NCBI GenBank assembly: GCA_022432975.1 | Contig: CM039515.1 | Span: 23,144,923 to 23,208,922 of the forward strand | Reading direction: 5' to 3' | Source of the DNA: Begonia masoniana | Taxonomy: Eukaryota; Streptophyta; Magnoliopsida; Cucurbitales; Begoniaceae | DNA length: 64,000 bases | Shown here: positions 34,586-46,115 of the stretch, piece by piece | Numbering within the stretch: position 1 is the stretch's first letter | Layout: each line of letters opens with the position of its first letter | Program-made: the position numbers and the translations under genes | Notes under the pieces: model-generated | What the model was told of the DNA's origin: nothing | The model's database searches: none | The model's input: the letters and a program-made list of their open reading frames with translations, nothing else

Positions 34586-35195
34586 GTAAGTGAATGTATT
34601 AAGGTTTCCGGCCACTAGGGCCCTACACCGCAAGGGTATTAGGAAATCATTGAGATGTTGGTCCGTTGACTATGATTAGTTATTACTATCACATGAAGAA
34701 TTGGAGTAGAAGATGTTAGGTTACGAGATGTTATGCTTGTCCTTATGATATGACTTCTCTCTATGAACTTTATGTCTATGCACTGTGTCCATGTTATGAT
34801 TTAGTTGAGAACGTGAAAAGCAAATGTAACCAAGATTAAGTGCAGAGCGGGGAAAAGACTATGTTATGTATGACTCGCGAAATCTCCCACTGGTGGAGGC
34901 CGAGTTAATGATATGTATGGCTCGCGAATTCTCCCACTGGGGGAGGCCGAGTGATGTATTATGATTGCCGCGATAGGCAAATGATTATGTATGACTGCCG
35001 CGATAGGCAAATGACCATGTACCCCTGTCTTCCTCCCTCGTCTCCTGCCTTAATACATGCCATGTAAATAATGAAAATGAACATGAATGAAGAAAGGTTT
35101 ATGAACTTGTGTTCTTTAATTTGTGCACTCATGTATATCTGTCAGCATGCATTCCTTACTAAGCATTAGGCTTATAGTTAAACCTTATGGTGTAG
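34586..35195 (+). other. TE-F LTR intron 2 (predicted, 610 nt)
   Basis: ACCAG|GTAAGTGAATG donor, GGGCCCTACACC about 35 nt inside, short internal repeats (CGCGAA-TCTCCCACTGG units at 34876-34950; TGCCGCGATAGGCAAATGA twice near 34972-35012), acceptor block and TATGGTGTAG|GTGAAGG. Confidence 0.55.
35153..35195 (+). promoter_or_regulatory. Conserved acceptor block, TE-F
   Basis: CTTACTAAGCATTAGGCTTA, then TTATGGTGTAG|GTGA. Best-preserved reference copy of the block shared by all LTR families here. Confidence 0.65.
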
Positions 35196-35575
35196 GTGAA
35201 GGAGGTTCAAGTGAGGATACTTTGTTCAAAGAGGATGCTTAAGGCTGGTTGCTGGAGGAAGCTCAAAATGACAGTGCAGGACTGGAAAGGCGATTTATGA
35301 CCCCTGGTTAACGCTCTTTTGTTTCAGTAACATAAAGGATATGGTAGTTTAAGTAGGATGAGATTATTTTATAATGTTGAGCCTTGAGACTGTCTAGTTG
35401 ATCACTGAGTCAGGGAATGATTATATAGATTTATAAATGATCTGTAGTTTAAGTCTTCCGCTATATGCATTCTGAATGAGTTGTGGTTTCTTTCTGTTGG
35501 AAGGAGTCATTTGATGATTTAGTGTTTTCTACCGTAAGATGGAAGCTGGATGAGGCAATCGTTTGGCTGACGTCA

Positions 35576-38508
35576 CCGGTAGATGTAGAATGTGTTTTGT
35601 CGTTTAGCGACCAGTAGATGTAGAATGTGTTTTGTCGTTTAGCGACCAGTAGATGTAGAATGTGTTTTGTCGTTTAGCGACCGGTAGATGTAGAATGTGT
35701 TTTGTCGTTTAGCGACCAGTAGATGTAGAATGTGTTTTGTCGTTTAGCGACCAGTAGATGTAGAATGTGTTTTGTCGTTTAGCGACCAGTAGATGTAGAA
35801 TGTGTTTTGTCGTTTAGCGACCAGTAGATGTAGAATGTGTTTTGTCGTTTAGCGACCGGTAGATGTAGAATGTGTTTTGTCGTTTAGCGACCAGTAGATG
35901 TAGAATGTGTTTTGTCGTTTAGCGACCAGTAGATGTAGAATGTGTTTTGTCGTTTAGCGACCAGTAGATGTAGAATGTGTTTTGTCGTTTAGCGACCAGT
36001 AGATGTAGAATGTGTTTTGTCGTTTAGCGACCAGTAGATGTAGAATGTGTTTTGTCGTTTAGCGACCAGTAGATGTAGAATGTGTTTTGTCGTTTAGCGA
36101 CCAGTAGATGTAGAATGTGTTTTGTCGTTTAGCGACCAGTAGATGTAGAATGTGTTTTGTCGTTTAGCGACCAGTAGATGTAGAATGTGTTTTGTCGTTT
36201 AGCGACCAGTAGATGTAGAATGTGTTTTGTCGTTTAGCGACCAGTAGATGTAGAATGTGTTTTGTCGTTTAGCGACCAGTAGATGTAGAATGTGTTTTGT
36301 CGTTTAGCGACCAGTAGATGTAGAATGTGTTTTGTCGTTTAGCGACCAGTAGATGTAGAATGTGTTTTGTCGTTTAGCGACCAGTAGATGTAGAATGTGT
36401 TTTGTCGTTTAGCGACCAGTAGATGTAGAATGTGTTTTGTCGTTTAGCGACCAGTAGATGTAGAATGTGTTTTGTCGTTTAGCGACCAGTAGATGTAGAA
36501 TGTGTTTTGTCGTTTAGCGACCAGTAGATGTAGAATGTGTTTTGTCGTTTAGCGACCAGTAGATGTAGAATGTGTTTTGTCGTTTAGCGACCGGTAGATG
36601 TAGAATGTGTTTTGTCGTTTAGCGACCAGTAGATGTAGAATGTGTTTTGTCGTTTAGCGACCGGTAGATGTAGAATGTGTTTTGTCGTTTAGCGACCAGT
36701 AGATGTAGAATGTGTTTTGTCGTTTAGCGACCAGTAGATGTAGAATGTGTTTTGTCGTTTAGCGACCAGTAGATGTAGAATGTGTTTTGTCGTTTAGCGA
36801 CCAGTAGATGTAGAATGTGTTTTGTCGTTTAGCGACCAGTAGATGTAGAATGTGTTTTGTCGTTTAGCGACCAGTAGATGTAGAATGTGTTTTGTCGTTT
36901 AGCGACCAGTAGATGTAGAATGTGTTTTGTCGTTTAGCGACCAGTAGATGTAGAATGTGTTTTGTCGTTTAGCGACCGGTAGATGTAGAATGTGTTTTGT
37001 CGTTTAGCGACCAGTAGATGTAGAATGTGTTTTGTCGTTTAGCGACCAGTAGATGTAGAATGTGTTTTGTCGTTTAGCGACCAGTAGATGTAGAATGTGT
37101 TTTGTCGTTTAGCGACCAGTAGATGTAGAATGTGTTTTGTCGTTTAGCGACCAGTAGATGTAGAATGTGTTTTGTCGTTTAGCGACCAGTAGATGTAGAA
37201 TGTGTTTTGTCGTTTAGCGACCAGTAGATGTAGAATGTGTTTTGTCGTTTAGCGACCAGTAGATGTAGAATGTGTTTTGTCGTTTAGCGACCAGTAGATG
37301 TAGAATGTGTTTTGTCGTTTAGCGACCAGTAGATGTAGAATGTGTTTTGTCGTTTAGCGACCAGTAGATGTAGAATGTGTTTTGTCGTTTAGCGACCAGT
37401 AGATGTAGAATGTGTTTTGTCGTTTAGCGACCAGTAGATGTAGAATGTGTTTTGTCGTTTAGCGACCAGTAGATGTAGAATGTGTTTTGTCGTTTAGCGA
37501 CCAGTAGATGTAGAATGTGTTTTGTCGTTTAGCGACCAGTAGATGTAGAATGTGTTTTGTCGTTTAGCGACCAGTAGATGTAGAATGTGTTTTGTCGTTT
37601 AGCGACCAGTAGATGTAGAATGTGTTTTGTCGTTTAGCGACCAGTAGATGTAGAATGTGTTTTGTCGTTTAGCGACCAGTAGATGTAGAATGTGTTTTGT
37701 CGTTTAGCGACCAGTAGATGTAGAATGTGTTTTGTCGTTTAGCGACCAGTAGATGTAGAATGTGTTTTGTCGTTTAGCGACCAGTAGATGTAGAATGTGT
37801 TTTGTCGTTTAGCGACCAGTAGATGTAGAATGTGTTTTGTCGTTTAGCGACCAGTAGATGTAGAATGTGTTTTGTCGTTTAGCGACCAGTAGATGTAGAA
37901 TGTGTTTTGTCGTTTAGCGACCAGTAGATGTAGAATGTGTTTTGTCGTTTAGCGACCAGTAGATGTAGAATGTGTTTTGTCGTTTAGCGACCAGTAGATG
38001 TAGAATGTGTTTTGTCGTTTAGCGACCAGTAGATGTAGAATGTGTTTTGTCGTTTAGCGACCAGTAGATGTAGAATGTGTTTTGTCGTTTAGCGACCAGT
38101 AGATGTAGAATGTGTTTTGTCGTTTAGCGACCAGTAGATGTAGAATGTGTTTTGTCGTTTAGCGACCAGTAGATGTAGAATGTGTTTTGTCGTTTAGCGA
38201 CCGGTAGATGTAGAATGTGTTTTGTCGTTTAGCGACCAGTAGATGTAGAATGTGTTTTGTCGTTTAGCGACCAGTAGATGTAGAATGTGTTTTGTCGTTT
38301 AGCGACCAGTAGATGTAGAATGTGTTTTGTCGTTTAGCGACCAGTAGATGTAGAATGTGTTTTGTCGTTTAGCGACCAGTAGATGTAGAATGTGTTTTGT
38401 CGTTTAGCGACCAGTAGATGTAGAATGTGTTTTGTCGTTTAGCGACCAGTAGATGTAGAATGTGTTTTGTCGTTTAGCGACCAGTAGATGTAGAATGTGT
38501 TTTGTCGT
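35576..38508. repeat. 35-bp tandem array in TE-F LTR (about 84 copies)
   Basis: The unit CCAGTAGATGTAGAATGTGT plus TTTGTCGTTTAGCGA is nearly perfect. The third base varies: mostly CCAG, with CCGG in scattered units (first units, about 35851, 36590, 36660, 36976, 38200). TE-K arrays are all CCGG (16 and 4 copies). Diverged versions (TCGTTTAGTGACCGG..GATGT) occur in TE-G, TE-H and TE-J, so the unit was amplified from an older LTR module. Confidence 0.97.
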
Positions 38509-38612
38509 AAAAAGGTAAGTGAATGCAATAATAGTAAAAGTCAAGCAAACGATTAATGAAAGATTATGAATACGTGACAGCTCCTGGCCGGGGTCGTTAC
38601 AGTTGCTGCGCG

Positions 38613-40708
38613 TGTAACACCCGACAAGTTGATCAGGTGATTTTCTTAACCGTTTTAACGGTCATGTTTATTTGATATTTTCGGTTCGGAATTTTATGCC
38701 AAAGCTTAATTAATTGCATGTGGTGTTAAACTAGGTTGAGTGGCAAAATTATAATAAGGGTGGGTTGTGATCGTTATATTAAGGAAATGGAAAATTTTTA
38801 AACCTCACCAACGCCACTGTAGCCGACACTTTCTCCCTTCAACGATTTTCTCTCCCGAGCTCTCGCTCTCTGCCTGCCAGTAATCCTCCCTTCGGCGACC
38901 AGTGCCCTTGCTATTTCTCGGATACTCTACGCTCGAGGTATGGGTTAGACAATGTAGTTATTAGTTAGTTGTTAAGCTCTGTTTTTCAGCTTGTGTTGGA
39001 GTTTGATTTCTCCAATGGCCGAGTAACAATAGTAATATTTATAATCTGGATTTAGTAATGTCATTTCCAAATCGATTCTGGACATTTAATATAACCGACT
39101 CTGATTAATCGTTAGTTGAACCTAGCTGTTTTGGTTTTTGGATTTCAGACTGCACACAGAGAACTAGACTAAGGGATTCAGGAATAACTTTAACTACTAG
39201 ATCCTAGGATGACTTGTGATTAGGACTTTAAGGATTTTGTTTTAACTACTGCGATGTAAATGTTTTAGGTGAAGAAGTCTGAAAAAAAGGAGCACGAATT
39301 TACTAAGGAAGCCAGGTAAGTGAATGTATTAAGATTTCTGGCCATTAGGGCCCTACATCTTAAGGGTACTAAATTAGTTATGTGTTTGATGTTTGTTTGA
39401 TGAAAGTGATGAACAATAATACGAATAAGAACAAGAAAAGAGCATGAAACGAACATGATCATGATTTTCTTACAACTATGCATTCTAGTATACATGTTAG
39501 TATTGCATTCCTTACTAAACATTAAGCTTATAGTTTAAACCTTATGATGTAGGTGACGAAATATCAGGTGAGGATTTTAAATTCAATGATGATGTATAAG
39601 GCTGGTTGCAGGATGGTACTCAGGTGGGGGGGGGGGGGAAGTCTATGGCTGGCAAGCGATTATGACCCGTGGTTATGCTCATTTTATATCAGTAAGATTT
39701 ATGAGAAAACTGATGTCTAAGTAGGATAAGATCATGTTTTTATTTTGGACTTGAAATTGTCTGGTTCAACTTCTGAGTTTGAGGATGATTGTAAGAACCT
39801 AGGACATCCTGTTTTATATGAGTCTTCCGCTTACGTATCCTGAACGAGCCTATGATTTTTATTCGTTTAAGGTTTATGTCCATCAAGTTGAAATGTGTGT
39901 GAGTCGAGGTATTTCCTGTTGATTGAAGTTGCTTGATGATTATTGTGTTTTACTGCTGAATGATAGAAGTTGGGTGAACGTATCATCCGGCTGACGTCAT
40001 CGGCAGGAGCTGTGTGTTAGAAGCTAGATGAATGAATCATCCGGCTGACGTCACCGGTGGATGGTGAACGTTTGCTGTTCACCGGATGATGTCTCTTATC
40101 GGATGAGGTAAGTGAGTCACGTGTTTTGCACATGCCTACCGGAAGATGTCTCTGACGGATGAGAACATCATCCGGCTGACGTCATCGGTGGATGGTAAAC
40201 GATTGTTGTTCACCGGATGTTGTCTCTCACAGGCGATGTTAAGTAGTCACGTGGGATGCACATGATAACCAGGCGATGTAGTGTATTTCAAATACCGGAT
40301 GATGTAAGTGTAGTTTGTCGTCTAGTGATCGGGCGATGTAGTGTATTTCAAATAACGGATGATGTTCAATGGATTACGTGCATTGCACGTGCCCATCGGT
40401 AGATGACCTCTACCGGGCGATGTCCATTGAGTCACGCGAAGTGCACATGACGATCGGTGGATGTGTCTTTCTTATCGATAAAGTCTGCAACTCCATGCAA
40501 CCCGAGATCGATGGAGTCGGGTGATCTAAGGACACCTTCTCCCAACCCGATTTCCTTATGTGGTTAATGGCTGAACATTGTCGCATAATTCTGCGACTTA
40601 GCATGTCAATAGTTTAAAGAAGAAGTCAAGTTTATGAAGGGTTCAGTTTCGTCTGATACTGAAATGTTTTGGAGTTCTGTATTTTTATTTTTTTTAAATA
40701 TAATGATA
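38613..40708 (+). mobile_element. TE-G LTR, 3'-truncated
   Basis: Starts TGTAACACCCGAC at 38613, only 6 bp after the TE-F TSD. Predicted exon 1 ends CTCGAG|GTATG (38937/38938), intron 1 is 331 nt (to 39268), donor 2 GCCAG|GTAAGT at 39315/39316, acceptor GATGTAG|GTGACG at 39552/39553. Downstream it carries scattered CCGGATGATGT and TGACGTCA motifs (for example 39992-39999) and a G13 run near 39627. The GGGGTCGTTACA end is missing: similarity to related LTRs fades near the T-rich stretch at 40680-40708. No TSD can be shown. Confidence 0.78.
39508..39552 (+). promoter_or_regulatory. Conserved acceptor block, TE-G
   Basis: CTTACTAAACATTAAGCTTA, then TTATGATGTAG|GTGACG; intron 2 is only 237 nt here. 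Confidence 0.6.
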
Positions 40709-41031
40709 TAACGTTTAATTCGAGCAGCATAACGTTTAATTATTAAAAACTCGAGCAGCATAATGTTTAATTATTAAAAATCCAAAATCTGAAAACAACC
40801 ACTTTGTATAACAACCAAAGAACTCTAATATATTTCAAAACCCACAATTTTAACTCTCCAAGTATCTTTCTATCAATTCTCTATCAAAACACCTACTCTA
40901 CACAAAGCACATATGGAGGTCGGTCGGAATCGCCCTAACAAGTTGCCAGCACCGACACACACAAGCACATCCCCAACTGCCATCCTCATCCACCCCACGC
41001 TCATAGAGCTCACCTGAAAGCTTATCGTCAC
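40709..41031 (-). mobile_element. TE-C LTR, internal piece between TE-G and TE-H
   Basis: AT-rich minus-strand LTR sequence. A segment of about 31 bp containing CGAGCAGCATAACGTTTAAT is repeated near 40725-40780. It ends at GTCAC, the TSD of TE-H. The join to TE-G on the left is unclear. Confidence 0.6.
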
Positions 41032-41736
41032 TGTAGCACCCGATTCTATTAAACCAATTTCTATTCCGTTATTTAATAGTAAGCATGTTGTGGAGAAAAT
41101 TGAGGGAAGTATTAATTAGGTTAATGAGTTACTAAGTAAGGGCATAGTGGTAAATTGAGAACTTATAATGGATAACCTATTTAGGGAAAGAGACTTTGTG
41201 ATTAAATGCACTGTAGCCGCCACCATTTCCTTGTTTTTCCCTCAGTCTTCAGCTCAAGCCGTAGAGCTCTCTAGGCGATTCTTCCATTCGATTTTCTCCC
41301 AAACTAGGTGAGTTCTATTTCGATTCCTTGCTGCATTGGTAGCTATCGATGATTAAGGGAGAGTATAAGTGTGAGTTTCGATATTGCTGTGAGCGAACTA
41401 GTTCGGGTCATTGTGGTAAATCGGGAATGCACAATTAACTAAGCTTCCAAACTAGTTTCCTTAAATTTCTAGTGGTGTAGAATGAGGATTAGAGAAAGTT
41501 TAATGTATGCTCTGTTTATGATTTTAGGATTGAGTAAGCTCTCGAAGTAGCCAATCACCGAGACGTTTTTCCAGGAGACCAGGTAAGTAAAGTTTGCTTG
41601 TGCCTTTAGGCCTATATCACAAAAAAGTAGGATTATGTGTGTTTGAATGTTTGTATGTCATGCATCATATTTTGAAAATTTATGCGAAAATGAATTTACA
41701 TGAAATGGCATGATAAGGAATGAACAGGCTGTAACA

Positions 41737-41934
41737 GTTGTTAAGAGAACTAATCCGCCCCTTAACCAAGAGAGAGGATGTATGACTTTGGGAGAAGTGA
41801 TCCAAACCCCAATTTCACAGGGGGATCAGATCAGTTTGTTAAGGGAACTAATCCGCCCCTTAATCAAGAGAGAGGATGTATGACTTTGGGAGAAGTGATC
41901 CAATTCTCAATTTCACAGGGGGATCAGATCAGAA
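41737..41934. repeat. 97-bp tandem duplication in TE-H intron 2
   Basis: Two adjacent copies containing AACTAATCCGCCCCTTAA, GGATGTATGACTTTGGGAGA and ATTTCACAGGGGGATCAGA. A short ORF across them is a by-product. Confidence 0.9.
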
Positions 41935-42017
41935 ATGATGCATATGCAACTGAGATGAGAAAGTAGAAACCACATATTTAGGAGTTTAAGTTTCAGCATA
42001 TCATTTCATTATCGCTT

Positions 42018-42060
42018 TACTTATTTAGCATTAGGCTAATAGATGAGTTTTTTGATGTAG
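42018..42060 (+). promoter_or_regulatory. Conserved acceptor block, TE-H
   Basis: CTTATTTAGCATTAGGCTAA, then TTTTTTGATGTAG|GTGAAG. Diverged from, but clearly alignable with, the TE-F block. Confidence 0.55.
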
Positions 42061-43243
42061 GTGAAGAAGTGACAGCAGGTGTGTTCACTGAGTTTGCTGA
42101 GGACTAGTCTTGTTGGAGGAGTGCATCTATGTAACAATCTGGCAACTGATGGGGCGGTTTAACTGGTGTCAGTAGATGAGAAGGTTTAGTGAACTATGTG
42201 ATTCAATTTAAGTATGTTGCGAGTTTCCATGCAGTGGTATTTTTGATGTTTGAATTCAATTTGAGACTTTTCTGACAATGATACTCTGTTGAATTTAATA
42301 GTGGTGTTTACTAGAGTTTGGAGTAATACACGGATTTAAATAGTTTGAACAATTTTAGTAAAATGCTCAAATTCTTTTGGTAGTCGGAGTTTTCTTTGTT
42401 AGAGTGAGAATGTTGCTATGCTGTTTTTGTTGAGTATTTTTGATCTATCGGTGGCTGAAGTCTATCGGCAGATATAGGGTTGTTGTTCTGTTGTCTATCG
42501 GAAGATGTCTTCAGTAAAGTCATCGGATGATGTCTTCAGTAGAAGCCATCGGAAGATATAAGTAGAAAATTTGTCGTTTTGTAACCGGATGATGTCGAGT
42601 AATTTATCCATCGGATGATGTAGTAGAAGTTTTCTTGTTTAGTGATCGGTGGATGTCGGGTATTAAATCTATCGGATGATGTAGTAGAAGTTTTGTCGTT
42701 TAGTGATCGGTTTACACAGTTTGTTCTTTCAGAAGACGTGAGTAAAAGATTTGTCGTCTTGTGATCGGCAGAGGCTGGATGAACGAATCATCCGGCTGAC
42801 GTCATCGGTAGATGTGAGTAGCAAAACTTGTCGTTTTGCGATCGACAGAGGTTGGATGAACGATTCATCTGGCTGACATCATCGGTGGAAACCTTCGGTT
42901 TTATTTCTGCTCTTTGTTGACCTTATTCAGCGGATGATGTGTTTGACCTTGTTCAGCGGATGATGTGTTTGACTTTTTGAACTTTAAGCATTTCACGCAT
43001 AAGCCTTCGTCTCTTCCGGCCGAATTCTTTTCTTAATATTTTTAACTGAATATTCGAACACTGTTTTATAGTTTTGCTTAACTTTGCTTTGCTCAAAGAT
43101 TTTCCGCTGCAAGTTTTGTGTTTTTAGCAAACGTTCAAATTTGAATTTTGAGCGAAGTTTTAAATTTGGTCAGAAATTTCCTAGTTATGTTCGGGTTTAT
43201 GAGTAACGAACTGAGTTTGGAAAACTCGGGGCGTAACAGTAAC

Positions 43244-43288
43244 CTACACCATCGAACACAAAACGTAAGCCTAATGCTTAGCAAGTAG
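43244..43288 (-). promoter_or_regulatory. Conserved acceptor block, TE-C
   Basis: Minus strand: CTTGCTAAGCATTAGGCTTA, then CGATGGTGTAG|GT. TE-H inserted in the GTCAC immediately following the acceptor. Confidence 0.6.
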
Positions 43289-44420
43289 GTAATAATGAAT
43301 GTAAAAACACAATGCATACTCAACCCCTAACACATGTAGTTTCTGTTATTCTTGTTTCATTTTCGTTTCATTAATCTTTCACTTAGCCAGTCGTGTGGAT
43401 CAAGTAGGCACACATTCTATAACCGTCTAGGACGGCCACACCTTAACCCAGCATAGCAAAATCGGAGGTACACATCCTATAACCGTCTAGGACGGCTATA
43501 CACGATCTCCTTCCACATCGATCATAGAACCCTCTAGTGCTTTCTCTTGCACGTTAACGACGAGACATTCATACTCACGATAACTTACGTATTTTCAGTG
43601 GTGCATCTCTTGTAGAGCCCCTCGCAAGTGGTACCCTAGCACCCTAATGCGACAAGGCGACTCCACTCGAGACCACATTGCGTTTCTTCTTATCTTTTTA
43701 TGTTTTATACTCACAACTCGTAAACATGCTCAAAACTCATTTTTCGTAGTTCGAAAACATGATGCATGCCAATACAAATGCTCAACCCACACACACAACA
43801 CAACCAAACAAGCAATCAAACAAACCATACCGTTCAATGGTGTAGGCCCGAAGGCAAAACACAAACATCCGCTACTTACCTGGATTCCTGCAACGTACTC
43901 ACCCGCTTCGGCTATGTCAAATGCACGACTCGGTAACCTAGCATATACATGGAATTCACTTAGAAGTCATCAAAGATAAATCTAAGGGATACCTACTCTT
44001 TTCTAACACAAACCAAACTAACTCTACAACCTCAAACCCAAAATCCCGAAATTTACCTATTTACATTGCTCAATTTTAAATCGACCATAACTTACTTATT
44101 TCTCAACGGATTTGTATGATACAATACATTCTGTAAACCTCTACATGTCTACTATCCAATTGCCATAATTTATTTTACAAACCAAGCATCATAGCCGATC
44201 AAATTGAACAAAAACAGAACCGGCTACATGAGTTCAATTTTTTCACTTTTTCAACAAAATCAACTAAACTCCTAATCTTTCTATATAATCAACCTAGGCC
44301 ACTCTATCTAAGGTCTAAACCACCAAATATGATGTGCCCCATAGGCCCATTACACGGTCTCAAGTCCAAGGTCATAATTTATCTAATTTATGCACTTACA
44401 CACTTGTCTCTTTTGCAGGT

Positions 44421-45517
44421 AATGGATCGTGTGAAGGCTTGGAGGACACCTTGGGAGACTTGAAGTGGGAACTCAAAGCTACGGACGTGGACCAACCAAC
44501 ACACTTAATCAATTGGAAATTCAAGCAAGGAGACCAAATTGCTCACATGGGAATTTGTCTTCCCGAGCCTTAATTGTAACCTTTTATTTCAAACTTATTT
44601 TGAGGCAAACATTGGCCTTCTTGTTAATCTTTATTATAAGCATGCATATTAGACATTTAGGGTTAGATGAATGCTAACTTAGATGATGGAATGGAAGTGG
44701 TTGAATCAAGTGCATGGAGTGCATGGAAGAAGAGTAATGGGCCTTAAGGAAAATGCATGCATTTTGGAGCCCATCTTCAGTGGAGGGGACCACTACCCTT
44801 TACCCAAACCATGGGCTGCCACTTAGGGGTTTTCCAATCAACACAAGGCCAAGGATCTATGACATAGTTATCACTCAACCATTGGATCAAGAAGACCAAA
44901 TTCATCTCGGCCATCAAAGCTATCTTCAAGATCCAACGGCTACACCATTTTGAATACCACTTTTTGAATCACATCCAAGCCATCCATAGGTCTATAAAAG
45001 CATGGTAATTGGTGATTGTAAGTTTTTTGGACTGATTTTAAGGAGCATGCACGGATTTCCCTTCCATGGTTGAAGGAGTTGAAGAAACCTCAAGGTTTGC
45101 TCGGTTTGCACAAACCGAGGGGTTGCGCCCCCACCACTCCCTTCTAGCTTGGTAGCTTGCAAGGGTTATATAGCCATCTTCTTCTCTATCTCCTTGGGAG
45201 TGGAAAACAGCAAGAAGTGGCCCCAAACCGTGTTCAAGAGTCTAGTTGTCTTCCTTGGAAGCAACTATTGCCAAAGGCTTCAAAACATTACCTATTGGCC
45301 GATTCTTGAAGTTTTTGCACATCTCTTTCTTCTCAACAAATCAGGACCACGCCTTCCACTATCACACACCTCACTCAATCCACTAACATCATATAAAATT
45401 TCGTTTTCATCTAAGCACATTTGGTTATTCAAGTTCATCTTGCAAGTTTGTGTTTTTCTCGGCCATTACTTGCCATTCCGAGGAGCTAACGATCCCCTCT
45501 AAGCTCTAAACATTTTC
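44421..45517. other. Unassigned 1.1-kb segment inside TE-C LTR
   Basis: Bounded by two direct copies of TTGCAGGT (44413-44420 and 45518-45525). It contains a + strand TATA-like CTATAAAAG near 44993 and several short open frames (up to 117 codons at 45149-45502) with no recognisable motif. No terminal inverted repeats are visible. It may be a non-autonomous insertion with an 8-bp target duplication, or a divergent part of the LTR. I do not call a gene. Confidence 0.35.
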
Positions 45518-46115
45518 TTGCAGGTTAGGGCTATATCAAAATATCAAGAAAAACTCATCAAGGAAAGAGGATTTTTGGAATGCCCCATTAGGGTTTTCCA
45601 AACTCCACTAAAACCTACCAAAAACACACTACAATTGCATAAAATCACCAAAGTATGCATAAATCACCAAAACCCATCAAAACTAACCTTAATCTTTGAT
45701 GAAATTTGAAGAAAGGATGAAGGGAAAGCTCTCCCATGGCTGCCAACGAGAGAGAGAGGAGGAGGAAGACAAGTTTTTGTCTTTTACTCCACCAATTTCT
45801 CACCTTTTAAAACCCTAACTTTACCCTTTCTAAAATCCACCACTCAACTTAAGTAATTTCTAAAATCACCCTCCCCTCACTTTCCTTCTTCCTCTCACGT
45901 GAAACACACCATTCATTCACTCTTTTCCTATCTCATTTTCTCTCTCTTTTATTTAAAACAACCATTACCATAAACCATTCTTTAATCTATTGTTTTTTTT
46001 TCAACCTTCTCTTTCTAACCCAATGGCTTAGGATAATTCTAGGATCAATGTTAGGCTCTCATAACTTAATTAATCTAAGGTAACTCATGGTGAGGAAAAA
46101 TTCCTGGGTATTACA

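Larger units (their letters stand above)
33886..38601 (+). mobile_element. TE-F solo LTR (4.7 kb, TSD GTTGC)
   Basis: It runs from TGTAACACCCGAC at 33886 to GGGGTCGTTACA at 38601, flanked by GTTGC at 33881-33885 and 38602-38606. Promoter TATAAATA is at 34046-34053. Exon 1 ends CACCCGAG|GTATG (34208/34209); intron 1 is 331 nt to TGTTTTAG (34539); exon 2 is 46 nt; donor ACCAG|GTAAGT (34585/34586); block GGGCCCTACACC near 34618; acceptor block 35153-35195. The 35-bp array (35576-38508) runs almost to the LTR end, replacing about 400 bp present in TE-K. No internal region remains. Confidence 0.95.
41032..43238 (+). mobile_element. TE-H solo LTR (2.2 kb, TSD GTCAC/GTAAC)
   Basis: It runs from TGTAGCACCCGATTC at 41032 to GGGGCGTAACA at 43238. 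Flanks are GTCAC (41027-41031) and GTAAC (43239-43243), a TSD with one change. Predicted exon 1 ends ACTAG|GTGAGT (41307/41308); intron 1 220 nt to GATTTTAG (41527); donor ACCAG|GTAAGT (41582/41583); TTAGGCCTATATC block; acceptor TTGATGTAG|GTGAAG (42060/42061). The 3' half has many CGGATGATGT modules and TGACGTCA (42797-42804). A relative is the TE-I LTR at 47331-47835. Confidence 0.88.
43244..46115 (-). mobile_element. TE-C LTR, proximal (5') part
   Basis: On the minus strand the LTR starts TGTAATACCCAGG at 46115. Donor CCAG|GTAAGTAG is at 43880/43879, the block GGGCCTACACC lies near 43840-43850, and the acceptor block is at 43288-43244 with GATGGTGTAG|GT directly at the TE-H insertion. The predicted intron 2 is 636 nt and holds a short repeat (ATAACCGTCTAGGACGGC twice, 43420-43496). 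The part 44421-45517 looks like a separate insertion, which would explain why the LTR start lies about 1 kb farther from the donor than in TE-E. Full LTR pieces: 33595-33885, 40709-41031, 43244-46115. Confidence 0.78.

Noticed and set aside
38607..40710. TE-G as an intact solo LTR with its own TSD
   Set aside because: The expected GGGGTCGTTACA end and a GCGCG duplicate are not present near 40700; it is truncated.
45149..45502. 117-codon ORF as a host gene
   Set aside because: Begins at a TTG, no recognisable domain, lies inside a repeat-derived LTR and overlaps ORFs in other frames.
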